Source: Candidatus Uhrbacteria bacterium
GTDB taxonomy: Bacteria; Patescibacteriota; Patescibacteriia; 2-12-FULL-60-25
Reading direction: 5' to 3'
Assembly (NCBI GenBank): GCA_016222815.1
Contig: JACRQE010000003.1
Coordinates: forward strand, 62,001-126,000
Length of the DNA stretch: 64,000 nt
Part shown: positions 51,354 through 59,631 of the stretch, one piece after another
Numbering within the stretch: position 1 is the stretch's first letter
Layout: every line of letters begins with the position of its first letter
The notes under the pieces: model-generated
What the model was told of the DNA's origin: nothing
Databases searched by the model: none
What the model saw: the letters and a program-made list of their open reading frames with translations, nothing else
Program-made: the position numbers and the translations under genes

Positions 51354-51986
51354 ATGACTGACAGGAACATGAAGCTGAACATTTTTGCATTCGTCGTCTT
51401 GGGCGTGACGAGCGTCGTCGCTCTGCTCGCCATATCATACATGTACCGGTCTGACCGTGCCGGCTGGGATGTGGTCCCTGGCAAGAACGCGACCGAGGTC
51501 GAACTCACGTGTTCCGGCGGATACGCTATCTCCGCGCTGTACTACGCCCCGGATGCCGGCGGGATAATGCGGCGGCTCGCTCTCAAGGTCGTTGCCGGCA
51601 ATTCGGCGCGATATTTCGACATGATGCCCGCCATGTCTGGGAGCGGCGCCCGTTATGCGGATAAGGACGAGGTATATTCCTTTTGGGAGCATCAGGATGA
51701 GTTCACTTTCTACAAGAAAGACATAAATCTCGCCGTGTGCCGAAAAATGGTGAGCAAACCGGCTGGATGTAAGATGACCGAGGCGGCGGCTCGTTCGATC
51801 GCCGAAAGGTCCTGCATCAAAGGCGGCGGAGCGCTCTCCGCCGGCATGTACAACAAAAACTCAAAAACCTGGTGGTTTGACGCCAACCTCAACTCCACGC
51901 GTCGCGGCTGCAATCCCGCGTGCGTCGTGAGCGAACAGACCAGGACAGCCGAAATAAATTGGCGCTGCACCGGTTTGATGCGTTAA
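51354..51986 (+). CDS. Membrane-anchored protein with MliC-like lysozyme-inhibitor domain
   Basis: The 210-aa protein has an N-terminal membrane anchor (about 9-30). Residues 45-128 follow the MliC pattern: ELTCSGGYAISALYY, LALKVVAGNSARYFDMMPAMSGSGARYADKDEVYSFWEHQDEFTFY (quoted in parts) and a closing Cys. The SGSGARY-x-FW core is the lysozyme-binding signature of MliC/PliC inhibitors. A second Cys-rich part (130-210) is not recognised. The domain would protect peptidoglycan from C-type lysozymes outside the cell; that is inferred from the family. Confidence 0.78.
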   Translation: MTDRNMKLNIFAFVVLGVTSVVALLAISYMYRSDRAGWDVVPGKNATEVELTCSGGYAISALYYAPDAGGIMRRLALKVVAGNSARYFDMMPAMSGSGARYADKDEVYSFWEHQDEFTFYKKDINLAVCRKMVSKPAGCKMTEAAARSIAERSCIKGGGALSAGMYNKNSKTWWFDANLNSTRRGCNPACVVSEQTRTAEINWRCTGLMR

Positions 51987-52031
51987 CGAAAAAAACCAAG
52001 GGCGTCGGTTCCCAGCGGAATGGGGGAATGC

Positions 52032-52037
52032 TATAAT
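52032..52037 (+). promoter_or_regulatory. -10 box close to the start at 52048
   Basis: TATAAT ends 10 nt before the ATG, leaving a leader of only a few nucleotides. Confidence 0.6.
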
Positions 52038-52047
52038 CAGTTCATCT

Positions 52048-52554
52048 ATGGCATATTCCAAAGAATTCCTGGATCACATGGCTTCATCCCAGGATGCTTT
52101 CGTTTGGGAGGCGCCGGCGCACGAAGAAGTGGACCGCGGACCCAGATGGTTCCTTTGGATGTCGCTTGTGGCTTTGCTCCTGGCTGCCTATGCCATCTAT
52201 ACGGCTAACTATTTGTTCGCTTTCATCATCCTGCTCACGGCCATCATCCTGGTCTTCGCCGGCAACGAAAAACCGCGCAAAGTCCTGATCCAGATCGGCA
52301 ATAACGGCGTGGTCGTGGACGGCCGCCTGTATCGTTTCGATGAATTGGCCAACTTCGCCATCATCTATTACCCCCCGCAAACCAAGGTTTTGTACGTCGA
52401 ACCCAACGGCGTGCTCCAGGCCCGAATGCGCATCGAGCTCGAGGATGAGGACCCGGTCGCCATCCGCGCCCACCTTAAGAAGTTCCTCCAGGAGGACCTG
52501 GACTTGCAAGAAGAGCATTTTTCTGATATTGTCGGCCGGCTACTGAAACTGTAG
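52048..52554 (+). CDS. Membrane protein with two helices and a cytosolic domain, unknown function
   Basis: The 168-aa protein has two adjacent helices (about 34-70, WFLWMSLVALLLAAYAIY and LFAFIILLTAIILVFAG). A soluble domain (75-168) begins KPRKVLIQIGNNGVVVDGRLYRFDEL. That start looks like a PH-like, membrane-associated domain, as in other small bacterial membrane proteins. No enzymatic motif is seen. It sits directly before the tRNA-Arg locus. Confidence 0.72.
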   Translation: MAYSKEFLDHMASSQDAFVWEAPAHEEVDRGPRWFLWMSLVALLLAAYAIYTANYLFAFIILLTAIILVFAGNEKPRKVLIQIGNNGVVVDGRLYRFDELANFAIIYYPPQTKVLYVEPNGVLQARMRIELEDEDPVAIRAHLKKFLQEDLDLQEEHFSDIVGRLLKL

Positions 52555-52571
52555 GAAAATAGCTACTAAAT

Positions 52572-52669
52572 GCGGCCGTAGCTCAGCTGGATAGAGCGTC
52601 CCGACGCAGCGTCGGGAAGGTAGACGTTCGAATCGTCTCGGTCGGGTTCCTGAAAAGTTTCACTTTCAT
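52572..52669 (+). pseudogene. Degenerate tRNA-Arg-like repeat unit 1 (98 nt)
   Basis: The D-arm and T-arm are identical to the functional tRNA-Arg at 52796. The anticodon arm is replaced by TCCCGACG-CAG-CGTCGGGA, an 8-bp stem with a triloop, so no normal 7-nt anticodon loop remains. The 3' end reads CGGTCGGGTTCCTG instead of CGGTCGCACCA, so CCA is missing. A conserved tail (GAAAAGTTTCACTTTCAT) follows. Confidence 0.8.
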
Positions 52670-52795
52670 GCGGCCGTAGCTCAGCTGGATAGAGCGTCCC
52701 GACGCAGCTCAGCTGGATAGAGCGTCCCGACGCAGCGTCGGGAAGGTAGACGTTCGAATCGTCTCGGTCGGGTTCCTGAAAAGTTTCACTTTCAT
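52670..52795 (+). pseudogene. Degenerate tRNA-Arg-like repeat unit 2 (126 nt)
   Basis: It is identical to unit 1 except for an internal 28-nt duplication of part of the D-arm and the left anticodon arm (AGCTCAGCTGGATAGAGCG plus the following bases). The same 3' tail joins it directly to the real tRNA-Arg. Confidence 0.8.
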
Positions 52796-52872
52796 GCGGC
52801 CGTAGCTCAGCTGGATAGAGCGCCTCCCTGCGAAGGAGGAGGTCAGACGTTCGAATCGTCTCGGTCGCACCA
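52796..52872 (+). tRNA. tRNA-Arg (GCG)
   Basis: A 77-nt cloverleaf with encoded CCA. The stem-loop CCTCC-CTGCGAA-GGAGG gives anticodon GCG, which reads CGC and CGU. Most bacteria use ACG modified to ICG for this box. Confidence 0.92.
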
Positions 52873-52874
52873 TG

Positions 52875-52904
52875 CGATAAACCCGCCATCAGGCGGGTTT
52901 ATCG
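52875..52904. terminator. Bidirectional terminator after tRNA-Arg
   Basis: A perfect 13-bp stem CGATAAACCCGCC/GGCGGGTTTATCG with loop ATCA. It also lies just past the stop of the minus-strand gene at 52923. Confidence 0.85.
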
Positions 52905-52922
52905 TTTGTCGTTTTTATCACT

Positions 52923-54731
52923 TTACTTGCCCCACAAGAGATTGTTCTCCAGCGCGAAAATCAAGGTCAACCCGATCGGCCAACCATGGTTCCTGCCTTT
53001 GTCCGGTTCGTTCGGGTTCATGTGGTAGAACAAGAAATAGTTCTTTTTTGGATTCTCCCAGCACTGCGAGTACGGACCGCGGTATTTGCTGCGGCACTTC
53101 GCGCCCTTGCCATCCATCTCGTGGGCTTTGGCGAAGGTCAGGTAATCCGTATTATCCATCTTCGAGACCGATGCGATCAAATTGGTCGGTTGCTGTTTGG
53201 CGTCATTGTAGCCGAAGCACACATCCGCGTAGATCATGGTGTGGATCGGCACGTTCATGGCCGATGGATTGCCCCAGAAGTTCTTGTTGCAGCCCGTGCC
53301 TGAATGGGCCGCGACGTTCAGCGTCGAGAAATTCACGCCGCTTGTCTCCGGGAACTTGTGCAGCGTCTCGAGCGCCGCATCCCTCAAGGCCGATAAGGTC
53401 ATGCCCGGCCAAAGGGTTTCGCTCTCGCCGCTCGACGCCGGGAACACGGCGATGAACGGCGGAAAGTCCTTTTTGTTGGATCCCCAGAGCGCCCCCTTGG
53501 TCATGACATTTTTGTAGCTCGTCAGCGCGCCGATACTGGTCTCCAGCGATAAGTAGCCTTTATTTCCGTGGAAGAAGAAAATGACAGGATAATTCCCAGG
53601 GCAGTTGCGGATGCGCCCGTCCACCAGTATGCGTTGCTGCGTCGTGTCAATCCGGGCTGAACTCACTCCGGACTGCATCAATTTTGATCCTTTGACCGCG
53701 TAGTAATTCAGATAATTCGGCGGCGCCCAGTCTAAAGACAGCGTCAGCGGTTCCAGCACCTTGCCGCCCGGGTCTTGGCAGCCCTGCGAACTCTCCACCG
53801 GTTGGATAGGAGGTGACTGGCTTGGCTCCGGTCCGCCGGCTGAAGGGTCCGGAACTTGCGCTTCGGCGGGTAACGGCGTGACTTTTTCCGGTACTGCAGG
53901 AGGCAGGCTTGCGCCCTTGTCCCTGGGGGAAGGGGGTGGGGGAGGCGGGGGCGGTATCTGGCCTTTGGCGATCTTCGCTGATTTTTCCACATCGGCCGCG
54001 GAGGGGACGTCGAACTCGCTCCTGTCGACCTTCAGCAGTTTGAATGAACCTAGTTTGGTCGCCGTGGGCATCAGCGTATTCAGTATTAGGTATGCGCACA
54101 GCACCAGGATCAGGCCGGCGATGGCGTCGCGGATCGTCTCCTGCGCTCCGGAGATGGACGGTGCGGTCGCCGACAGAATGTATTTGAAGCCGCCATAGAC
54201 GATCATGACCGCGGCGACCACCAGCGACGCCCCGATCAGATAGTTGTAGATGCTGGCCAGGTACTGGGCTAACCAGGGGAATTTGATGTCCTGTCCGTCG
54301 ACCGTGACTTGCGAGAACTTCAATCCAGGAATCGGTATGTTCAGTTCCGGTGGCGTGACGGGCTTGACGCTGGCCGTGGCGGCTGAATTCGCGCCAGCGG
54401 AATATTGGATGGCCGAAACCGGTCCGACTTTGCACAACGCCGACGGATTATTCGCCGCTATGGGTTCGCACCCGTTCTCCAGTTCTTTGATCTCGCAGCT
54501 CAGTCCTCCGAGGGCCGTGTTCTTCGAGTTCGTCTTCAGGATATCTCCGCAGGAGGTAATGGCAGTATCCGTCAGGCAGATGTTGTCCGTCTTGCCCGCG
54601 GCATGGCATTTGCAGCACATGGCGAACGCAGTTATGACCGAGGTGTTGAACAACAGCCAAAACGCCACGCCGCCGATCACGAACGGCCGAATTCTCAATT
54701 TCAGGAACATTGTCCTTCGGGATTTCATCAT
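52923..54731 (-). CDS. T4SS pilin-like module fused to an alpha/beta-hydrolase-like domain
   Basis: The 602-aa protein has a signal peptide (about 1-37), a Cys cluster (MCCKCHAAGKTDNICL...C...C...C, about 38-105) and IPGLKF. A two-helix TrbC/VirB2-like segment follows (about 155-220, with YNYLIGASLVVAAVMIVYGG and GLILVLCAYLILNTLMP), then a Pro-rich linker (about 250-320). The C-terminal domain (about 325-602) has PVIFFFHGNKGY and a nucleophile-elbow-like AAHSGTG (Ser477), with a late His in GRNHGWP, as in esterase-type alpha/beta hydrolases. Catalytic assignment is tentative. Its start overlaps the stop of the 54728 gene by 4 nt. Confidence 0.8.
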   Translation of the reverse strand: MMKSRRTMFLKLRIRPFVIGGVAFWLLFNTSVITAFAMCCKCHAAGKTDNICLTDTAITSCGDILKTNSKNTALGGLSCEIKELENGCEPIAANNPSALCKVGPVSAIQYSAGANSAATASVKPVTPPELNIPIPGLKFSQVTVDGQDIKFPWLAQYLASIYNYLIGASLVVAAVMIVYGGFKYILSATAPSISGAQETIRDAIAGLILVLCAYLILNTLMPTATKLGSFKLLKVDRSEFDVPSAADVEKSAKIAKGQIPPPPPPPPSPRDKGASLPPAVPEKVTPLPAEAQVPDPSAGGPEPSQSPPIQPVESSQGCQDPGGKVLEPLTLSLDWAPPNYLNYYAVKGSKLMQSGVSSARIDTTQQRILVDGRIRNCPGNYPVIFFFHGNKGYLSLETSIGALTSYKNVMTKGALWGSNKKDFPPFIAVFPASSGESETLWPGMTLSALRDAALETLHKFPETSGVNFSTLNVAAHSGTGCNKNFWGNPSAMNVPIHTMIYADVCFGYNDAKQQPTNLIASVSKMDNTDYLTFAKAHEMDGKGAKCRSKYRGPYSQCWENPKKNYFLFYHMNPNEPDKGRNHGWPIGLTLIFALENNLLWGK

Positions 54732-56218
54732 GGAGGTGGCCAGGGACAGCTTTTGCTGCGTGTCGCTTTGAATCTCGGGCTCGGCAGACTATCCGTTCCC
54801 CACTCGAAGTGCCAGATTTCATGGCAATAACGCACCCAGCCGACCGAAGACATGATGTCCTGCAGGAGTTTCACGTTTTCCGGAGTATTCTGTTTGACTT
54901 GCTGGCTGACCGAAAAGCTGTCGCTCGTCAGTTTCTCCGAACCTTTCCAGAGTACGATATCTATCGCCAGTCCTGTTCCGTGGAGTGAAGCTCCAGGGGG
55001 TGCGACGTTGTTGCCTAATCCGCCCGTTCCCAGTGCATTGCAGGCTAAGGTGAATTGTTTGGCTAACGTCCGATAAGTCTCATGGATTGCGATAGTATAT
55101 GGTCCGCCCGGCCAGTCGTTGGCTTTTTGCCCAGCGGCAATCAACGCCGCGACCGCCGATTTCCTCATCTTGCCTGAACCGCTCAAGCCCGGGCTTTTTG
55201 GTATGCTGACCAGCTCGCTCTGTTTGACCATGCCGGATATGACCTCTGGCTGAGGCTTGGTCCCGTCGCAATAAGGCCTGCAGGCATCGTCGCTCGTACA
55301 AACGGCGCTCGGCAAGGTGACCGTCGTCGGTTCATCGCTCAAGGCGGCCGAGGCTTCTTGTCCTGCTTGAGCCGGAGCGGACGAACCCGTGTTCGCGGCT
55401 TGCTCCGCCTTCACGCGCGCCTCTGAACTTGCGACTTGCTTTATCTCGACGTTTTTCCCCTGGGCTTCTTTCGGGATCAGGTCATCGAGAGTCAAGGGGT
55501 CGGGGACTACGGTCGTGATTTGCAGCGGGATATTGTTCACGGTCGCGGGGTTCACGGTCCTCAAGAGCACGTATGCGCTCATGAGCAGGACCAACCCTAT
55601 CAGCGCTTCGTTGATCACTTCTCTGCCTCGGTTGATGGATTGGATTGTCCCGCCCAGAAGGTACAGGAAACCTCCATACACGATCATGACGGCGGCTACG
55701 ACCAGGACGATGGAGAAAGCGTAATTGGACGCGGCTGAAATGTATTGCGGCAGATAAGTGAAAGTCGCCTTTCCGGTCTGGGGATTGGTTTTGACCGTTG
55801 CTGGGAATTTCAATCCCGGGATCGGAGTGTTCAGTTGGGGCGTAGTGGTCTTCAGGGTCCCGCGCACGTTCTCCGTGCTGACCGGAACCGTATATCCTTC
55901 GATAGGTACGGCGCTGCTCGGGCAGACGCCTCCGTTGGCCGTTGGTTTGCATGAACCTTGTCCCGGTTCGCCGAGTGATGCCGCATCGCAAGTTATCTGC
56001 CCGGCCAGCCTCGTGTTTTGGCTGGCCAGCGCACTGCAGCTGTCGGCCGTGCCTGTCAGGCAGACCGATTTGCTCGAATCCGCGACCGGTGCGCACTTGC
56101 AGCACACGGTCGCCGCCTCAACGGCTGTGACGTGCGCTGAACCGACAAAAAACAACACTGCCAAAGCCAGACCCTTGGTAAGACGATTGGCCTGAAATGA
56201 TATTTTTCGGGTATCCAT
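54728..56218 (-). CDS. T4SS pilin-like module fused to an M15/VanY peptidase
   Basis: The 496-aa protein has a signal peptide (about 8-36), the CCKC cluster (about 38-100), IPGLKF, a two-helix TrbC/VirB2-like segment (about 170-240, with IVLVVAAVMIVYGGFLYLLGG) and an Ala/Glu linker. The C-terminal domain (about 320-490) carries SLHGTGLAID (His413, Asp420) and EIWHFEW (His470), the zinc ligands of M15 D,D- or L,D-peptidases. Such enzymes cut peptidoglycan stem peptides. ATG 56218 follows AAGAGG and gives the signal peptide. It is translationally coupled to the downstream hydrolase fusion and divergent from the lipoprotein at 56362. Confidence 0.88.
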   Translation of the reverse strand: MDTRKISFQANRLTKGLALAVLFFVGSAHVTAVEAATVCCKCAPVADSSKSVCLTGTADSCSALASQNTRLAGQITCDAASLGEPGQGSCKPTANGGVCPSSAVPIEGYTVPVSTENVRGTLKTTTPQLNTPIPGLKFPATVKTNPQTGKATFTYLPQYISAASNYAFSIVLVVAAVMIVYGGFLYLLGGTIQSINRGREVINEALIGLVLLMSAYVLLRTVNPATVNNIPLQITTVVPDPLTLDDLIPKEAQGKNVEIKQVASSEARVKAEQAANTGSSAPAQAGQEASAALSDEPTTVTLPSAVCTSDDACRPYCDGTKPQPEVISGMVKQSELVSIPKSPGLSGSGKMRKSAVAALIAAGQKANDWPGGPYTIAIHETYRTLAKQFTLACNALGTGGLGNNVAPPGASLHGTGLAIDIVLWKGSEKLTSDSFSVSQQVKQNTPENVKLLQDIMSSVGWVRYCHEIWHFEWGTDSLPSPRFKATRSKSCPWPPP

Positions 56219-56361
56219 CCTCTTATTAATCCGAACCAGTATCGACCTTATCGGATATGCGAATAATACCTCGAAAACGGCACGTTCGCCAGTAATCTTT
56301 CGGTCATTTGCCTTAAGCTTGTTTGGCGGATAAGCTTTTGCCGAATAACCGACCAACATCT

Positions 56362-57438
56362 ATGCAAATTTTCAACAAATCGTTCATCACGAGATCTCTA
56401 ATGGTCTTCAGCGTCATCAGCTTGTTGTCAGGATGTGGTACCCCCAAGGCCAGCCAGACCACTATCCAGCCAGAAGAGGAGGGGCCGCCGACGCTTAAGC
56501 AGGAATTCTCCATCAAAGCCCAGGACGGCGGAGCTATCACTTTGAAACCGGCTGATGGTTCTCTAATCAAGATCATATTCCCGCAAGGTTCGCTGGAATC
56601 AGACTCGGACCTCGAGGTCGCGGAACGCACGGACCGCGGCGACGAGGTCTTGTCCAATGGTTTTTCCCTTAACCGTAAGGGGAGCGAGGAAGGACCGGCG
56701 CTCAAATATCCGGCAATCCTCGTTTTCACTCTCGACAAGGAGGTTCCGAAAGAAGCATCGATCGTTCGCTACAAAGAGGGCGGAGCTTTCGATGTCATTC
56801 CGACGCGCGTTGCGTCCAAAGACGGCAAGACGTCCCTCATCGCGCAAGTCGATCATTTCTCCGATTACGGCACGCGGCTGGTCGATCCGGGAGCTATCCA
56901 ATCCGCCAAGGATTCTCAGGAGTCAACCGACTTCAACTGGGTCATCTACTCCCAAGACTCGTACGATATCGATGCCGGCGCCATGAAGCGTAAGGTTAAA
57001 TTGGATTTCAAAGCGGTCAACGCCTCGGGCGACATCGCGGGCGAATATAAAGGCTATGCCCATGCCACGACCGCGAATGATATGGATATCGGAGACGGCG
57101 GGGTCACTGCCGACTCCTCGGTCAATGACGATAACGTGAGTTTCACGCTTGAGCCGTACGTCGAACTCGCCGACCTCGTGGAACGCGACGACGATCTAGC
57201 CAACCTCGAGCCTGAAAAAATGCCGGATTTGATGGGCCAAGGCAGCCTTAATATGAGCGGCGCCGGTTCGGGCACAGTCTCGGCCAGGGGGCGCACATAC
57301 TCCGCCGGCCTCAAGGTCCAGGATTCGCACGACGCCATGACCGTCGTAGTGACCGGGCCGCTCGTCCGCTTGACGGTCACGGTCAACGGCATCGGTACCA
57401 TGTATTTCGACGGATATATCCGGGGAGAGGGCAAATAG
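56362..57438 (+). CDS. Lipoprotein of unknown function (358 aa)
   Basis: The protein has a lipoprotein signal with lipobox LLSGC (about residue 25). Residues 45-180 form a beta domain reminiscent of ZU5/PKD-like segments (GGAITLKPADGSLIKIIFPQGSL and PAILVFTLDKEVPKEASIVRYKEGGAFDVIP, read in parts, with VDHFSDYG at the end). The C-terminal half is beta-rich without a known motif. ATG 56362 is chosen because it gives the signal peptide. It lies back to back with the M15 fusion gene, 143 bp apart. Confidence 0.75.
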   Translation: MQIFNKSFITRSLMVFSVISLLSGCGTPKASQTTIQPEEEGPPTLKQEFSIKAQDGGAITLKPADGSLIKIIFPQGSLESDSDLEVAERTDRGDEVLSNGFSLNRKGSEEGPALKYPAILVFTLDKEVPKEASIVRYKEGGAFDVIPTRVASKDGKTSLIAQVDHFSDYGTRLVDPGAIQSAKDSQESTDFNWVIYSQDSYDIDAGAMKRKVKLDFKAVNASGDIAGEYKGYAHATTANDMDIGDGGVTADSSVNDDNVSFTLEPYVELADLVERDDDLANLEPEKMPDLMGQGSLNMSGAGSGTVSARGRTYSAGLKVQDSHDAMTVVVTGPLVRLTVTVNGIGTMYFDGYIRGEGK

Positions 57439-57454
57439 CCCGAAGGGGTCGTCA

Positions 57455-57483
57455 TTGCCCTTTGCGTTCGATTTTTGTACGCT
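57455..57483 (+). promoter_or_regulatory. Promoter of recG
   Basis: TTGCCC, a 17-nt spacer and TACGCT. The -10 ends 6 nt before ATG 57490, implying a leaderless mRNA. Confidence 0.5.
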
Positions 57484-57489
57484 TGCTTC

Positions 57490-59568
57490 ATGTTGCACTG
57501 GGACGACCCGGTCTCTTTCATCCACAGCTTGTCGGCACACGACCGGCGGGCTTTGAAAGCGCTCGAGGTCCAGACCGTGGGCGACCTCCTGCAGATCTTT
57601 CCGCGGCGTTACGACGACTTCTCCCACCTGACTTCGATCTCCGCCTTACAGTTAAATGAGCCGGTGACCATCCGCGCCACAGTCAAGGAGATTGCCCAGG
57701 TCAAGACTTTCCGCAGACGTTTCGTCATCATCCGGGCCACGCTCTCCGACGACACTGGCTCCATCGGCGCCACTTGGTTCAACCAACCCTGGCTGCTCAA
57801 ACAGCTGAAGCCCGGCGACGAAATCTTCATTTCCGGTGCCGTCACCCAGCGTCCGCGTTTCGGCCGCGGATTTACGTCACCTCTCTGGGAACCTGTCTCG
57901 GATGAGACTCTTGCCGCCGGCAACGTCGCGCCCGTCTATCCCTTGACCGGATCGGTGACTCAGAAGGCTATCCGCAAACTCATCAAATCCGCGGTCTCCG
58001 AAACCGAGCTTCCTCAAGACTGGATTCCGGAAGACGTCCTCTCCCGTCTCGGTCTTCCCGACATCGCCGCCGCATACCGTTTCGTCCACATCCCCTCGAC
58101 CTCCGCTGAAGCCGAGCAGGGGAGACGCCGCTTGGCATTCGGCGAGCTTCTCATCTATCAACTGGCTCTCCGTTCCGCCCGGCGCGAAGCCGACACAGCC
58201 GGTGCGCCGGTCGTCGAATTCGACGAACCGTTCGCCAAGAAATTCGCCTCATCTCTCCCGTTCGAACTCACAACCGACCAAAAAAAGGCTGTCTGGGCCG
58301 CGGTCAAAGATATGGAAGCCGCACGCCCAATGCGGCGCTTGCTCCAGGGCGACGTGGGCAGTGGCAAGACCGTCGTCGCCGCCATGCTGGCCGCCCTTGT
58401 CCACCGCTCCGGGCAATCGGCCACCATCATGGCCCCGACCGACCTCCTGGCCAAACAACACGCCATAAGTCTGCGGCGCACGTTGGCTCCGTTCCAAATC
58501 CCGGTCTTGCTCCTGACCTCCTCGTCCCGTGTTTTGGTCCAGGGCGGCGAAGAGACCAAGCTCACGCCGACCGAAGCGCGCGAACGGCTTTCCCAAGGTC
58601 GCATCGTCGCGGTCGGGACGCATGCCTTGCTCGAAGCCGGCTCTTCCCCTCCGGATCTGGCTTTGGCCGTCATCGATGAACAGCACCGCTTTGGCGTTGA
58701 ACAACGCGAAGCGCTCATCGTCTCATCCCGCTCTGACGGAAAAGTCCCGCACCTGCTATCCATGAGCGCTACGCCCATCCCGCGCTCGCTGGCTTTGACC
58801 ATGCTGGGCGATCTTGACGTCTCCGTCATCCGGACCAAACCCGCCGGCCGCTCGCCGGTCACGACCCGCATCTATCTCGGCCCCGAAGGCCGCGAACAGG
58901 CGTATGACCTCATCCGCCGCGAAGTGGCCGCCGGCCATCGTGTTTTCGTGGTCTGTCCACTCATCGACCCCTCGGATGTCTCCGGCGCCAAAAGCGTGGA
59001 GGAAGAATCGCGCCGCCTGTCCGCCGGTCCTCTCCAAGGCCTGCGCATCGGGGTCGTGCACGGCAAACTTCCGTCCAAGGACAAGGATGAAGAGATGGGC
59101 AAGTTCGTGCGCGGCGAAACCGATATCCTGGTGGCTACCACGGTCGTGGAGGTCGGCGTGGACGTGCCTGAAGCCACGGTCATGCTCATCGAAGGAGCGG
59201 AACGCTTCGGCCTGGCCCAGCTCCACCAGCTCCGCGGCCGCGTCGGCCGCTCAAGCCTCCAATCCTACTGCGGTCTCCTCACCACTGAAGATCAGGGCGT
59301 AGCCGAACGTCTGCGTGTCCTTGAACGCACTGACGACGGTTTCGAGATCGCCGAAGCCGACCTCAAACTTCGCGGTTCGGGCAATATTCTCGGCCTCCAG
59401 CAAAGCGGCCAAGCCATCTTCAAGACCGCGCGTTTCGACGACCTGGAACTCATGGCTGCGGCGCGCGAAGTTTCGGCCGAACTCGTTTCGCAGGATCCGG
59501 GATTGGAAAATCATCCGCTCCTCAAGCAGGTCGTGGAGCACATGCGCCAAACCAGCCACGGCGAATAG
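57490..59568 (+). CDS. recG: ATP-dependent DNA helicase RecG
   Basis: RecG remodels stalled replication forks and Holliday junctions. The 692 aa (E. coli 693) include the N-terminal wedge/OB domain (about 50-150), Walker A GDVGSGKT (287-294), DEQH box (Asp396), the MSATPIPRSLALTMLGDLD block, and C-terminal helicase motifs VEVGVDVPEA and QLHQLRGRVGR. The ATG at 57490 gives the usual length; an earlier TTG is unlikely. Confidence 0.97.
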   Translation: MLHWDDPVSFIHSLSAHDRRALKALEVQTVGDLLQIFPRRYDDFSHLTSISALQLNEPVTIRATVKEIAQVKTFRRRFVIIRATLSDDTGSIGATWFNQPWLLKQLKPGDEIFISGAVTQRPRFGRGFTSPLWEPVSDETLAAGNVAPVYPLTGSVTQKAIRKLIKSAVSETELPQDWIPEDVLSRLGLPDIAAAYRFVHIPSTSAEAEQGRRRLAFGELLIYQLALRSARREADTAGAPVVEFDEPFAKKFASSLPFELTTDQKKAVWAAVKDMEAARPMRRLLQGDVGSGKTVVAAMLAALVHRSGQSATIMAPTDLLAKQHAISLRRTLAPFQIPVLLLTSSSRVLVQGGEETKLTPTEARERLSQGRIVAVGTHALLEAGSSPPDLALAVIDEQHRFGVEQREALIVSSRSDGKVPHLLSMSATPIPRSLALTMLGDLDVSVIRTKPAGRSPVTTRIYLGPEGREQAYDLIRREVAAGHRVFVVCPLIDPSDVSGAKSVEEESRRLSAGPLQGLRIGVVHGKLPSKDKDEEMGKFVRGETDILVATTVVEVGVDVPEATVMLIEGAERFGLAQLHQLRGRVGRSSLQSYCGLLTTEDQGVAERLRVLERTDDGFEIAEADLKLRGSGNILGLQQSGQAIFKTARFDDLELMAAAREVSAELVSQDPGLENHPLLKQVVEHMRQTSHGE

Positions 59569-59614
59569 GGTCAGTGTCCGCTCATGCAAGGATGACAACG
59601 GCTCGTGTCCCGAC

Positions 59615-59620
59615 TATAAT
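59615..59620 (+). promoter_or_regulatory. -10 box of the NlpC/P60-type fusion gene
   Basis: TATAAT ends 11 nt before ATG 59632. ATGACA 17 nt upstream (59592-59597) is a possible -35. Confidence 0.6.
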
Positions 59621-59631
59621 GTTCTGGAAAT

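Noticed and set aside
52572-52872. Possible CRISPR array at the tandem repeats
   Set aside because: Only three units, no unique spacers, and each unit is a tRNA-like cloverleaf; no cas gene nearby.
52566-52889. Repetitive minus-strand frame over the tRNA-Arg locus
   Set aside because: It arises from tandem tRNA-like units and encodes a repeated peptide with no start signals.
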